This document shows, one piece after another, positions 23,522-32,617 of a DNA stretch of 46,385 nucleotides. Under the pieces are notes generated by a model, which saw nothing but the letters and a program-made list of their open reading frames with translations, searched no databases and was not told the DNA's origin. A program made the translations under genes and the position numbers. This DNA comes from JBBSDV01 sp038240335 (lineage in GTDB: Bacteria > Chloroflexota > Dehalococcoidia > DSTF01 > JACRBR01): assembly GCA_038240335.1 (NCBI GenBank), contig JBBSDV010000002.1, forward strand, positions 1 through 46,385, given 5' to 3'. Position 1 is the stretch's first letter, and each line of letters begins with the position of its first letter.

Positions 23522-23983
23522 TCAGGGTTGCGCTTCGACCGTCAGTCGCTGAGCGATCGCGAAATAGTAGCCGTCGGGGTCGCGCACGAAGAACTCGCGC
23601 ACGCCGTAGAACTTGTCCTGTGGTGCTTCGGCAGGGTCGATACCGCGAAGACGAAGCTCCCGATACGCGGCATCAGCGTTCTCGACGTACAGGTAGGTGA
23701 GCACGTCTAACCCGCCGTCGTGCAGTGCGTTTGCTCCGCGGAAGACGTGCTGCCCATCGTCGTCATGTTCGTGGTGTTCGTCGACGTGCGGCGCATTGAT
23801 CAGGTCCGCCGGGCGGTCGCTGATCATTATCCCGAACCCATCTTTGCTGAGCCGCGCGAAGAAAACGACCCCATCGTGCTCCAGCCGATCCTCGAGCGAG
23901 AACCCGAGCCCATCGACATAAAATCGGAGGCTGCGGGCCATGTCCGAGACGCGCGAGTACGGCACGGCGCCGAGCAGCTTCAT
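23522..23983 (-). CDS. VOC-family protein (glyoxalase/bleomycin-resistance type)
   Basis: 153 aa, start MKLLGAVPYSRVSDMARSLRFYVDGLGF with GCGGAG upstream. A second half begins GGLDVLTYLYVENADAAYRELRLRGID and ends FFVRDPDGYYFAIAQ. A His/Asp-rich loop (HVDEHHEHDDDGQHV, ~67-81) is inserted between the halves and could bind metal. Convergent with the triple-VOC gene, not in its operon. Substrate cannot be inferred. Confidence 0.8.
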   Translation of the reverse strand: MKLLGAVPYSRVSDMARSLRFYVDGLGFSLEDRLEHDGVVFFARLSKDGFGIMISDRPADLINAPHVDEHHEHDDDGQHVFRGANALHDGGLDVLTYLYVENADAAYRELRLRGIDPAEAPQDKFYGVREFFVRDPDGYYFAIAQRLTVEAQP

Positions 23984-24091
23984 GTGTCGCTCCGCTTCAA
24001 ATTAGGTCACTCCGGTGGCGATGCGTCACCGTTACACCGCAAAAAGAGTTTGCCGTTTCCCGTCCGCTCCGTTCGGTGTCTCACTTCCCAG

Positions 24092-24988
24092 CTACGCGCC
24101 GCCACCCGCCGTGATGTCGCGTCGGCGGTACACCGCGAACGCGACCGCGATGAACCCGACGATCCACGCCGCGAGGATGATCGACGACGCCTCGACGGAG
24201 TGCACGCTCCCGCTCGCGGCATCGCGCGCGTCCGGGCCGCCGAACGACGGTACGCCCGGCGGCAGGTGATTCTGAAGCAGAATGATGTTGCGATTGGCGC
24301 TGATCAGGTAGCTCGGAATGCCGTGCCACGGCGGCCCGCCCAGTCGCATCAGGCCGCTGATCAGCGGCTCGAGAAACGCCACGCCGATGCCCGCGCCGAC
24401 GCCGGCGAGCGTCGAGCGGCCGATCGTCGCTGCCGCGAACGCGAGTGCCACATATGGCGCCATGACGAACACCGTCCGCAGGTAGCTCAAGAACTGATCC
24501 TTCAGCCAACCCGCAGTCAGGAAGTCCCAGCTTGCCCCGCCGTTTACGGCCGTAATGATCGCGCTGTACGCCAGCGCCACAGCAACCGCCAGCAGCACGC
24601 CGCCGGCCACCAAGCCACCCACGACGATCAGTCGCGCCGAGATCAGCCGTAGTCGTCCGCTTGACGCCGTCGCCATCAGCCGCACCGTGCCCCACGCGTA
24701 CTCGCCGCCCGCCGCGCCGGCCGCGAGGATGATCGCCAGCAACGTGCCGAATGCGGCGCAGACGTTGAGCGCGATGGGCACGCCGGCCGACAAGAACAGC
24801 GAGCGCCGCAGCGATTGATACGTGACGAAGCGCCCCGCATCGCGGAAGCCGCCGGCGCGGCCGCTGACATTCCAAAGGATCGAGTAGAGAAGGATCACGA
24901 GTGCGACGAGCACGGCCGTCACCAGCCACGTCATCATCCGCTTACGCAGCTTGAAGAACTCGACGGCGATCAGGCGCGACATCGTCAC
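24092..24988 (-). CDS. ABC-2 type transporter permease
   Basis: 298 aa from a GTG at 24988 that overlaps the ATPase stop (GTGA) and has GGAGG 7 nt upstream; an ATG two codons later is the alternative. Six membrane segments: ~15-35, ~63-90, ~105-130, ~150-175, ~180-205 and a last one before the C-terminal RRRD. The N-terminal AVEFFKLRKRMMTW is typical of bacitracin/lantibiotic-type ABC-2 permeases. It forms an exporter with the ATPase at 24985-25914. Confidence 0.85.
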   Translation of the reverse strand: MTMSRLIAVEFFKLRKRMMTWLVTAVLVALVILLYSILWNVSGRAGGFRDAGRFVTYQSLRRSLFLSAGVPIALNVCAAFGTLLAIILAAGAAGGEYAWGTVRLMATASSGRLRLISARLIVVGGLVAGGVLLAVAVALAYSAIITAVNGGASWDFLTAGWLKDQFLSYLRTVFVMAPYVALAFAAATIGRSTLAGVGAGIGVAFLEPLISGLMRLGGPPWHGIPSYLISANRNIILLQNHLPPGVPSFGGPDARDAASGSVHSVEASSIILAAWIVGFIAVAFAVYRRRDITAGGGA

Positions 24989-25914
24989 CGCGCGACCTCC
25001 TCTTCTTCGTCGTTCGTGAGCTCGAGGAACTTGCTCTCGAGTTCGACCTCCCACGGCGACAGTTCGGAGACGTACACGCCGAGCGTCGAGAGCGCCTGGT
25101 TCAGCTCCGCGGCCTTGGCCGTCGGCGCCTCCGCGCGCACGTAGCCATCGATGCGCTCGACTCCCGTGACGAACGGCACGCCGCCGAGCGCCGCCGCCAG
25201 AGCATCGTTGTCCGCCGCGCGTATCCGTAGGTACTGACCGCGACCGAGCAACTCCTCGACGGTCCCCTGCGCCACCATCCGCCCCTTCTTCACGATCGCT
25301 ACACGGTCGCTGACCGTCTGCACCTCGTGCAGTAAGTGGCTGCATAGAAACACCGCATGCCCCTGTCGCGCCAGATTGGGGATCAGCTCGCGAACCTCGC
25401 GCGTGCCTGCCGGATCGAGGCCATTCGTCGGCTCGTCGAGAATGATCAGGTCCGGGTCGCGCAGCAGTGTCGATGCGATGCCGAGCCGCTGCTTCATCCC
25501 GAGCGAGTAGGTCTTGTACGCGTCGCGCCCGCGCTCCCGCAGGCCAACCAACTCGAGCATCTCCTCGATGCGCGTCTTCGGAATATCGCCGAGCGCCATC
25601 GCGATCACGCGGAGATTGTCGCTGCCGCTGAGGTACGGATAGAACGCCGGTGATTCGATTACGGCTCCGACCTTCTTGAGCGCGGGCCAGGGGTGCGTCT
25701 GCATGTCGTCGCCGAACACGTAGGCATGCCCGAGTGTCGGCCGCACGAGGCCGAGGATCATGCCGACGGTTGTGCTCTTGCCGGAGCCGTTGGGCCCGAG
25801 GAAGCTGAAGACCTCGCGTTCGTACACGCGCAGGTTCATGTCGGCGACGGCCGTGATCCGGCCGTATCGCTTCCAGAGCCCTTCGGTACGCAGGATTTCG
25901 CGGGCTTCGGTCAA
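24985..25914 (-). CDS. ABC exporter ATPase (BcrA-like)
   Basis: 309 aa, TTG start with GGAG 9 nt upstream. Walker A GPNGSGKST (40-48), signature YSLGMKQRLGIA (~136-147), Walker B DLIILDEP (~155-162), SHLLHEV switch region. The DrrA/BcrA-type C-terminal domain (~225-309) follows. Together with the overlapping permease gene it makes a drug- or lipid-exporting ABC-2 system; the substrate is not evident from neighbours. Confidence 0.9.
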   Translation of the reverse strand: MTEAREILRTEGLWKRYGRITAVADMNLRVYEREVFSFLGPNGSGKSTTVGMILGLVRPTLGHAYVFGDDMQTHPWPALKKVGAVIESPAFYPYLSGSDNLRVIAMALGDIPKTRIEEMLELVGLRERGRDAYKTYSLGMKQRLGIASTLLRDPDLIILDEPTNGLDPAGTREVRELIPNLARQGHAVFLCSHLLHEVQTVSDRVAIVKKGRMVAQGTVEELLGRGQYLRIRAADNDALAAALGGVPFVTGVERIDGYVRAEAPTAKAAELNQALSTLGVYVSELSPWEVELESKFLELTNDEEEEVAR

Positions 25915-26090
25915 GCTGATCTACTCCGCGATCATCTTAACAGCGTCCGCCGCAGCAGATGTTACCGAACGGTCATTGGCAGTCGTCGAAGACGAAGGGC
26001 GAGGATGGAGCGTAGAGCGAAACTAATCCATGACGTGGCTACGCGTCAGCGAGCCTCTCCGCACCACATCCCGGTCTCGCATCATGACGC

Positions 26091-26119
26091 TTCCCACGAT
26101 CGCGGCGATTCGATATTAT
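26091..26119 (+). promoter_or_regulatory. Predicted tRNA promoter
   Basis: TTCCCA (26091-26096) and TATTAT (26114-26119) are 17 bp apart; the -10 ends 29 bp before the mature tRNA 5' end. Confidence 0.45.
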
Positions 26120-26148
26120 GCGGTGCGTTCGACGCTAACGTGCTCCAT

Positions 26149-26223
26149 TCCTCGGTAGCTCAACGGTAGAGCAATCGGCTGTTAACCGATAGGTTGTTGG
26201 TTCGAATCCAGCCCGGGGAGCCA
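26149..26223 (+). tRNA. tRNA-Asn (anticodon GTT)
   Basis: The acceptor TCCTCGG (26149-26155) pairs with CCGGGGA (26213-26219); the anticodon stem ATCGG/CCGAT encloses loop CTGTTAA with anticodon GTT. The T-arm is GTTGG-TTCGAAT-CCAGC. The discriminator is G, and CCA (26221-26223) is encoded. Confidence 0.96.
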
Positions 26224-26237
26224 ATCTCGCATCCAAC

Positions 26238-26265
26238 CCAGCCGCCCGCCATGGCGGCTGGTTTT
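26238..26265 (+). terminator. Intrinsic terminator after tRNA-Asn
   Basis: Perfect 9-bp stem CCAGCCGCC / GGCGGCTGG with a 6-nt loop, followed by TTTT, 15 bp after the tRNA. Confidence 0.75.
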
Positions 26266-26339
26266 GATCCGGCCTGGCGTCGACCTCTCGGCGCGGAACA
26301 CCACCGACGTGCCGCCGATTGCGTTGGGTAACATCCAGC

Positions 26340-27140
26340 ATGAACACGTTGCCTGAGGACGACCGTATTGAGCTGCGGGCGGGCTTCAATCTTGCCGCCG
26401 ACCTCTACGAACGAACGCGCCCGGTCTGCCCCAATGCGCTCTTCGATGACCTTATCCGCCTCGCGGAACTCGGCCGCGGTGATGCGGTAGTCGAGATTGG
26501 ATGCGGAACCGGTCAGGCGACAATGCCCCTTGCCGAGCGCGGCCTCGCGGTAGACGCCGTCGAGCTCGGAGCGGAGTTGGCGGCCTTGGCGCGTGGGAAT
26601 CTCGCGAGCTTCCCAGCGGTTACCGTCACGACGTCGTCCTTCGAGGCCTGGATACCCGGCCGGTCACGCTACTCGGCCGTGGTGGCGATCAATTCTCTTC
26701 ACTGGGTCGATCCGGAAGTGCGTTACTCGAAGCCGGCACAAATGCTGGAACCTAAGGGGTACCTCGCCATCGGCAACGGCCTGTGGGTTACACCTGCCGA
26801 TGCGGATCCCTTTTTCGATCAGGTGCAAGAGGACTATCGAGCGGTGGGATACGTGGGCGCGCCCCCGCCCCCGCCGGAGAACATTCGCCCGTTCCGTCTC
26901 TCGCCCGAAGCTCAGTGCTACTTCGAAGAGGTGGCGCGCGAACGCTACCCCTTCGATGTCACATTGTCTGTCGATGACTACCTCGGCAATCTCGCCACTC
27001 AGTCCGGTACGCGGCAGCTCGGTGAGCAAAAGGCGCAGGAGTTCCTCGATCGTGTGAGCCGTCGGCTGGCTGCCCGAGTGAAGCCGGACATCGTAAGATC
27101 GCTCGTCGCGGTTCTGACGATCGCGCGCGTTCGGAGGTGA
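26340..27140 (+). CDS. Class I SAM-dependent methyltransferase
   Basis: 266 aa from the ATG at 26340, with a TAACAT box 5 nt upstream (leaderless-type). Motif I VEIGCGTGQ (51-59), then VDAVELGAELAALARGNL, and the SLHWVDP box that follows motif II in methyltransferase-11 proteins such as TAM-like enzymes. The C-terminal ~100 residues (RLSPEAQCYFEEVARERYPFDVTLSVDDYLGNLATQS) match this group. Substrate unknown. Follows a tRNA, a common place for integrated DNA, but no integrase is present. Confidence 0.85.
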   Translation: MNTLPEDDRIELRAGFNLAADLYERTRPVCPNALFDDLIRLAELGRGDAVVEIGCGTGQATMPLAERGLAVDAVELGAELAALARGNLASFPAVTVTTSSFEAWIPGRSRYSAVVAINSLHWVDPEVRYSKPAQMLEPKGYLAIGNGLWVTPADADPFFDQVQEDYRAVGYVGAPPPPPENIRPFRLSPEAQCYFEEVARERYPFDVTLSVDDYLGNLATQSGTRQLGEQKAQEFLDRVSRRLAARVKPDIVRSLVAVLTIARVRR

Positions 27141-27259
27141 TAAGCGCAGCAGCTCGACTCGGAGACGCCGCCCATCGGTCCGATACTCGGCATCGTACTT
27201 GGGTGCAATCTCACAGCCATCACTTCGTCGACGCCTCTCCCACGATGCTGGCTGGCGCC

Positions 27260-28288
27260 CTAACCTCCGCCCAGCGACGCGAGTGCGAAGGCGCCGAGCC
27301 GCTCGACGACGACCTGCGACGCACGTAGCGCCGCGACGTCGTCCGGGTGATGCTCGAGATAGCGCGATGCCACGCCCTCACCGATGATCGCCAGCCGCCA
27401 TGCCGCGAACGCGCGATAGTACTCGATCTTCGAGACATCGCGTCCGGTCCGCGCCCCGTAACGCTCCAACAGCTCACCGAAAGGTGGGAACCCGCCGCCA
27501 GAGGTCGGATCGTTGCTCAGCGCCAGGGGCCGTGCAGGATCGTGCCAGTAGATGCCGAGGTGCCCGAGATCGGCCAGCGGATCGCCGAGCGTACAGAGTT
27601 CCCAATCGAGCACAGCCGACACTCTGCGCGCCTTCATGTCGACGAGGCAGTTCCCGAAGCGATAGTCACCGTGCACGATCGTCACACCACGCTGCTCCGG
27701 GCGCTTCTCCCGCAACCGCTCCTCAACATCGTCAATGATCGGCAGCTCGCGCGTCCGCGACGCGGCCCACTGCTTCGACCAGCGACGCAGTTGGCGCTCG
27801 AGATAGCCGTCATGGCGTGAGAGTCCCGAGAGGCCGACGGCGTCGAGCTCGACGCCGTGCAAGTCGGCGAGCACGTCGATCAGATGCATCGAGGCCTCGT
27901 GCCTTGCCGTCGTATCAAGCGGCGTTGCCTTCTCAGGACGATCGATCACGGTTCCGTCAACGAAGCCCGTGACGGCGAACGGCGCGCCATTGACGCCGCT
28001 GTCCTCGCATACCGCGAGAGCCGGCGGCACCGGTACGGTTGTCGACGCCAGAGCGGCGACGATCCGGTACTCGCGTGCGACGTCGTGCGCCGTCGCCAGC
28101 AGATGACCGAGCGGCGGTCGCCGCAGCACGTAGCGATGACTCGCCGCGTCCGACACCTTGTACGTAAGATTGGAGTTGCCACCGGTAATCAGCTCATACG
28201 CAAACGGCGGCATCACCCCCGGCACGTGATCGGCGAGCCACACCTCGAGCCGCTGCTCGTCGATTCCTGCTGGTGCCGTAGATGGCAT
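27260..28288 (-). CDS. Aminoglycoside-phosphotransferase-like kinase (ACAD10/11 kinase type)
   Basis: 342 aa from the ATG at 28288; the frame is open upstream but shows no protein-like sequence. Kinase features: GGNSNLTYKV, a VLRRPP lysine-strand region, catalytic HGDYRFGNCL (H206, D208, N213) and metal-binding LDWE (D228) followed by LGDPLADL. This subfamily occurs as the kinase half of ACAD10/11 and near acyl-CoA dehydrogenases, where it phosphorylates 4-hydroxyacyl-CoA for catabolism. An acyl-CoA dehydrogenase gene lies 2 kb away (30341-31594), which supports that role over antibiotic resistance. Confidence 0.82.
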   Translation of the reverse strand: MPSTAPAGIDEQRLEVWLADHVPGVMPPFAYELITGGNSNLTYKVSDAASHRYVLRRPPLGHLLATAHDVAREYRIVAALASTTVPVPPALAVCEDSGVNGAPFAVTGFVDGTVIDRPEKATPLDTTARHEASMHLIDVLADLHGVELDAVGLSGLSRHDGYLERQLRRWSKQWAASRTRELPIIDDVEERLREKRPEQRGVTIVHGDYRFGNCLVDMKARRVSAVLDWELCTLGDPLADLGHLGIYWHDPARPLALSNDPTSGGGFPPFGELLERYGARTGRDVSKIEYYRAFAAWRLAIIGEGVASRYLEHHPDDVAALRASQVVVERLGAFALASLGGG

Positions 28289-28585
28289 CGCATCACGCTC
28301 TCTCTCGCCGGACGATCGCGCCGCTTGCTCAATATTCGCATCGTCGCGCCTCGCGGTCGAGGCGGCAGATGGTGACGACCGGCATCGCGTCGCGACGCGG
28401 GCGGATGATTCCGGCGACGCCCGCAGTTTGGACGCGGTGGGCGGCTTCGTATGTGCGTATGCGCCGCTCCAGACCGATGTTGACGGCAGCCGCAACGCGG
28501 CCGCTCTCAGTCGTGTACGATAGGCGTACTCTTGGGGGAGAGTTGCCCGCGGCGCATCGCAATCGCCGCCTGCGAGGTTCACCCG

Positions 28586-30226
28586 ATGCATCGTCTCCCC
28601 ACGATTGTCTCCGTCTGCGCGCTCGTTATGCTCTGCTCTTCGACGCTAGGGACACGACACGTCGCCTACGCGACCGGATCGAGCACGCTCACGCGTTCCG
28701 AAGACCCTGTCGTCCTCACTGGCGCCGACGTGCCGTCGCTGCAGGGCATTCCGCCCGGCGATCTCGTTGCGTTCAAGTACACCACCGGCTGGATACAGGT
28801 GCCCGTCCAGGTGGACGAGCGGACGACCAAGGATTTCGGCCTCATCTACAACGACCCGGCGAGCGGGATCACCGCGCCGCAGTACACCGACGCCGCCACG
28901 TTCACCGGCGCCGATCCGAACCCGATGTTCGACAGCGATGACGAGATCGCCTTCATGGCCAAGGACGCGGGCGGGACCCCGCCATCGTTCTCCGAGCCGG
29001 CCGGCGTTATCGCGAACACCGGCGTCCAACTGACGATTACCGACCCACTTGCAGCCGGGCAGACCGGCTACGTGTATCTCTTCCGAAGCGGCACGCTCTC
29101 GCCGGGCGCAGGCCAGTCGTACGTCGCCTACAACTTCAGCCTCAACTCCGGTGCCTACCTTACGACCTACAACAAGAGCAACGGCCCAAACCTCGAGAAC
29201 ACGACGATCACATCGCCGTTCTACACGCATCACTTCCTCGATCGATGGGCGGATGATCGCCTGACCATCACAGCGGGCGCATCAACAGGCGTCGACATCC
29301 TCGACCGGCACAAATCGCTGTTCGCTCCGGGCACGTGCACGCGGAGCGAAGACACCTTCGATAGCGCCGAGGGCGCCTTCGTGATCAACAAGAGCGGACC
29401 GGTCCGCGCTATCCGTTCGTACCTCGGCGCCAACAGCGGCCCTCTTACCCAGCGCGAGCACATCTTCTACGCCCAGCGTCAGGACATGCGAACATTTCTG
29501 CGCGTGCATGACATCGCCGGCATCCTCGATTTCTTCGATTACAGCCCGGCGGCCTCCGGCATGACGTACTACGACAACTTGAACACCGGCGGCGTCCTCA
29601 TCGACGGCAACCCGGACTCTCCCGCCACCGGCCCGCTGCAGTGGGAGATGGTGAACGGCGCGCAGGGCGCCCTCGTCATGTCTCTCTCGTTCTCGACCAA
29701 CGAAAGCCCCTTCGTCACGACCTCGTACTATTTGGATGACTCGACGCCGAGCGGGGGCAGCCAAACGCAGTGCACGGGCGACGGATTCGCGTACGGATCG
29801 AGCGGTCCCTGGATCAACCAGGCGATTCCATGCACCGACCCGAGGCTCGGTTGCACGAAGTTCATGAACGCGTTTCGGACGATGTACTACGAAGCGCCGG
29901 GAGAAACCGTCGCAGAAGCCCAGGCGTTGAACGCAAAGGCGAGCACGCCGCTGGCATTCACGGCGCAGGCGTGGACGGGCGTCGCCGCCACCCCGACGAA
30001 TACGCCCCCGCCGACCAGCACTTCGACGCCCGCAGCGAGCCCGACGCCCACGCCGGCCGCGCTGCTCGGTGGCCTTGATGCCGATGCGCCAGGCGGAGAC
30101 CCCGCGAATCCTCCTGGTGGGAACGGCGCCGGGGGCTGGAAAACGCTTTCGGCGCTGCTGGGAATCGTGATCGTTGCCGTTGGTCTGTTCGGGCTTCGTC
30201 TGGCGCTTCGTCGCAGCCGCGTGTAG
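28586..30226 (+). CDS. Large secreted membrane-anchored protein of unknown function
   Basis: 546 aa from the ATG at 28586 (GAGG 8 nt upstream). Signal peptide ~1-30 (cleavage near AYA), a ~440-residue extracellular part, a Thr/Pro linker (~480-505), a Gly-rich segment and a C-terminal helix (~523-541) followed by RRSRV. The mature N-terminus has LTGADVPSLQGIPPGDLVAF and WIQVPVQVDER, words also met in other large exported proteins of unknown role. Further words are DSDDEIAFMAKDAG and HIFYAQRQDMRTFLRVHDI. No catalytic motif is recognised. Divergent from the kinase gene. Confidence 0.7.
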   Translation: MHRLPTIVSVCALVMLCSSTLGTRHVAYATGSSTLTRSEDPVVLTGADVPSLQGIPPGDLVAFKYTTGWIQVPVQVDERTTKDFGLIYNDPASGITAPQYTDAATFTGADPNPMFDSDDEIAFMAKDAGGTPPSFSEPAGVIANTGVQLTITDPLAAGQTGYVYLFRSGTLSPGAGQSYVAYNFSLNSGAYLTTYNKSNGPNLENTTITSPFYTHHFLDRWADDRLTITAGASTGVDILDRHKSLFAPGTCTRSEDTFDSAEGAFVINKSGPVRAIRSYLGANSGPLTQREHIFYAQRQDMRTFLRVHDIAGILDFFDYSPAASGMTYYDNLNTGGVLIDGNPDSPATGPLQWEMVNGAQGALVMSLSFSTNESPFVTTSYYLDDSTPSGGSQTQCTGDGFAYGSSGPWINQAIPCTDPRLGCTKFMNAFRTMYYEAPGETVAEAQALNAKASTPLAFTAQAWTGVAATPTNTPPPTSTSTPAASPTPTPAALLGGLDADAPGGDPANPPGGNGAGGWKTLSALLGIVIVAVGLFGLRLALRRSRV

Positions 30227-30253
30227 CTCGGTACAAATTCGCGCCAGATGCCG

Positions 30254-30284
30254 ACGCACGAAGCAACAACTCTGCTTCGCGCGT
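30254..30284 (+). terminator. Possible hairpin terminator
   Basis: ACGCACGAAGC pairs with GCTTCGCGCGT (one mismatch) around a 9-nt loop, 27 bp after the secreted-protein stop codon. It has no T-run, so the assignment is weak. Confidence 0.35.
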
Positions 30285-30340
30285 ATGCCGCCGATCCCCT
30301 AAGCTTTAGCGATCCACCATCCTTGCGAGAGGAGTTCCCC

Positions 30341-31594
30341 ATGCGCATGAACGTCCAGCCGATACCGGCCGTCTCTTCCGAGATTAACGACATTCGCCTT
30401 AAGACGGCGGCGATCGTGAACGAGGAGATCCTTCCGCACGAGAACGAGCTGTGGGCGTGGCGCGACGGCAGTCGTGTCTCAGAAGCCGAAATCCAGCACG
30501 CGCGCGACCTGCGCGAGGGGATAAAGGCCGAGGTGAAGAAGGCGGGCCTCTGGGCGCCCCACTTGCCGAAGGAGTACGGCGGCTCCGGCCTCAATTTTCT
30601 CGAGCATGCCTACATGAACGAGGTGCTCGCCTACGCGTCCGGCGCCGCATCGCTCTTTGGAGTCGTCGCGCCGAATTCAGGCAACCAGACGATCCTCGTC
30701 AAGTACGGCACCGAAGAGCAGAAGAAGAAGTGGCTCCTGCCGCTGATCGAAGGCAAGATGGAGTCCGGCTTCTCGATGACCGAGCCTGAGCAGGCCGGTT
30801 CCGACCCGCGGTCAATCCGCACGAGCGCGCGTCGCGACGGCGACGAATGGGTGATCAACGGCCACAAGTGGTTCACGTCGAACGGCAAGCGCGCCGACTT
30901 CTTCATCGTCATGTGCCGCACCGACGACCCGGACGGTCCCGCCGAACGCAACGGCAAGATGACGCAGATCATCGTCCCCAAGGACACGCCCGGTGTCAAC
31001 ATCATTCGTGGCGTGCCCGTGTGGAGCAATCGCGACAGCGATCACTGTGAGATCGTTTACGACAACGTCCGCGTCCCAGTCACGAACCAGCTCGGCCAAA
31101 CCGGTACGGGCCACCAGGCGGCACAGGATCGCCTCGGCGCCGGACGCGTCTTCCACTGCATGAACTCGATCGGCCAGATGTGGCGCGCTTTCGACCTCAT
31201 GGTCGAGCGGACGATGAGCCGCGAGGTTCACGGCGGCCTGCTCGAGACGAAGCAGTTCATGCAGGGCTTCATCGCCGAGTCCTACATCGACATCCAGGCG
31301 GCGCGCCTGATGACGATTCATACCGCCGAGAAGATGGAAAGCGGCATCGATCCGCGCACCGATATATCGGCGATCAAGATCTTCGTGCCAGCCGCCTATC
31401 ACCGCGTCGTCGACCGCGCCATCCAGGTGTGGGGCGCAGCCGGCGTCTCCGGCGACCTGCCGCTCGCCGGCATGTACGAGGGCGCGCGCACGCTCCGTAT
31501 CGCGGACGGCCCGGACGAGGTGCACAAGATTCTCATCGCGAAGAACATTCTCGCCCGCTACCACAGCGGCCGCAGCTGGGACTTCGGCAACTAG
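30341..31594 (+). CDS. Acyl-CoA dehydrogenase
   Basis: 417 aa; ATG at 30341 chosen for GAGAGGAG 6 nt upstream. The N-terminal helical domain, FAD/substrate-binding SGFSMTEPEQAGSDPRSI and HKWFTSNGKRADFFIVMCRT, and C-terminal QVWGAAGVSGDLPLAGMYEGARTLRIADGPDEVHKILIAKN are typical. The last stretch resembles ACAD10/11-type and short-branched-chain enzymes, which act on 4-hydroxyacyl-CoA or related substrates. It introduces the alpha-beta double bond of an acyl-CoA with FAD. The kinase at 27260-28288 may be its partner. Confidence 0.92.
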   Translation: MRMNVQPIPAVSSEINDIRLKTAAIVNEEILPHENELWAWRDGSRVSEAEIQHARDLREGIKAEVKKAGLWAPHLPKEYGGSGLNFLEHAYMNEVLAYASGAASLFGVVAPNSGNQTILVKYGTEEQKKKWLLPLIEGKMESGFSMTEPEQAGSDPRSIRTSARRDGDEWVINGHKWFTSNGKRADFFIVMCRTDDPDGPAERNGKMTQIIVPKDTPGVNIIRGVPVWSNRDSDHCEIVYDNVRVPVTNQLGQTGTGHQAAQDRLGAGRVFHCMNSIGQMWRAFDLMVERTMSREVHGGLLETKQFMQGFIAESYIDIQAARLMTIHTAEKMESGIDPRTDISAIKIFVPAAYHRVVDRAIQVWGAAGVSGDLPLAGMYEGARTLRIADGPDEVHKILIAKNILARYHSGRSWDFGN

Positions 31595-31605
31595 GGTAGA
31601 ACGTC

Positions 31606-31765
31606 ACCAGTGGGAGTGCAGAGACCGTAGCGCCTTCTGCTGCGTGCTCGCCGTGGCGAGGGAGTCTGCGGGGGGGTGCCCTCTAGGAACCTCACTCGCC
31701 CCAAAAAAATGCCCGGGTACGCGGTACCGGACACGGCGAACCGCCGACCAAACCGGATTTGCCGC
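31606..31765 (+). repeat. Dispersed intergenic repeat, copy B
   Basis: The stretch shares its word order with 4277-4410: GGGAGTGCAGAG, AGCGCC, TCTGC, a G-run, AACCTC, an A-run, GTACGCG and CGGACACGGCGAA. It contains a GGTACGCGGTACC-like inner palindrome. It fills the gap between the acyl-CoA dehydrogenase and a hydrolase gene. Confidence 0.6.
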
Positions 31766-31834
31766 GCTGCCGGCACGTGACAACCGATGTTCGCCGGCAA
31801 CACGGCAACCCGAAGTAACACCGAAGGTGTCTCG

Positions 31835-32617
31835 ATGCCCTACGTCGACGTTCCCGATGCCCGCCTCTACTACGAATTGCACGGCCCCCCGGCCGGTTCC
31901 GGAGAGGCGCTCGTCTTCGCGCATGGGCTCGGCGGCAACCACCTGTCGTGGTGGCAACAAGTCCCGCACTTCCGCGATCGCTTCACCTGCCTCGTCTTTG
32001 ATCACCGTGGCTTCGCCCGCTCGACGGAGGCCACCGGCGGCGCGGGCGCAGCGGCGTTCGCTGACGACCTGCGCCTGCTGCTCGATGCGACCGGAATTCA
32101 TGAAACAACGCTCGTTGCCCAATCGATGGGTGGCTGGACGTGCCTGCAGTTCGCGCTACGCTGGCCTGATCGCGTCCGCCGGCTCGTCCTCTGCGACACC
32201 CACGGCGGTCTCGCGTCGGACGAGATCGAGGACGCCTTCTCAGTAGGCGAGCGTGGCGAGCGGCTGCCTCCCGGCGTGCACCCGGGCGCGGGTCCACGCA
32301 TGCTCGCGGAGCAACCGGGCCTTCACTTCCTCTACCGCGAGATCGATGCTCTCACATCGATGACTGGCGAGCAGCGCCTGAGGACGATGCGCGCCGCCGG
32401 CGCGACGCCCCTCGCCGAAGCCGCGACCCTTCGAATGCCCGTGCAATTCATCTGGGGCGACGAGGACATAGTCATCCCGCCCGCCGTGCTCGACTGCGTC
32501 GCTCCACACATCCCCCGAGCGAGGATCGCCCGCGTCCCCGAGTCAGGCCACTCCGTCTACTTTGAGCGTGCCGCCGCCTTCAACACCATCCTCGACGCCT
32601 TCCTTGCCGAGACGTAG
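31835..32617 (+). CDS. Alpha/beta hydrolase
   Basis: 260 aa from the ATG at 31835 (GAAGGTG upstream). The order HGLGGN (oxyanion region, ~30-35), nucleophile S97 in AQSMGG, acid in IWGDEDIVIP (D209/D211) and His239 in ESGHSVYFE is the usual catalytic triad. Cytosolic, family of esterases, lactonases and C-C hydrolases; the specific substrate is not readable. Confidence 0.88.
   Translation: MPYVDVPDARLYYELHGPPAGSGEALVFAHGLGGNHLSWWQQVPHFRDRFTCLVFDHRGFARSTEATGGAGAAAFADDLRLLLDATGIHETTLVAQSMGGWTCLQFALRWPDRVRRLVLCDTHGGLASDEIEDAFSVGERGERLPPGVHPGAGPRMLAEQPGLHFLYREIDALTSMTGEQRLRTMRAAGATPLAEAATLRMPVQFIWGDEDIVIPPAVLDCVAPHIPRARIARVPESGHSVYFERAAAFNTILDAFLAET

Noticed and set aside
26149..27140. Integrated element at tRNA-Asn
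   Set aside because: No integrase and no repeat of the tRNA 3' end downstream was seen.
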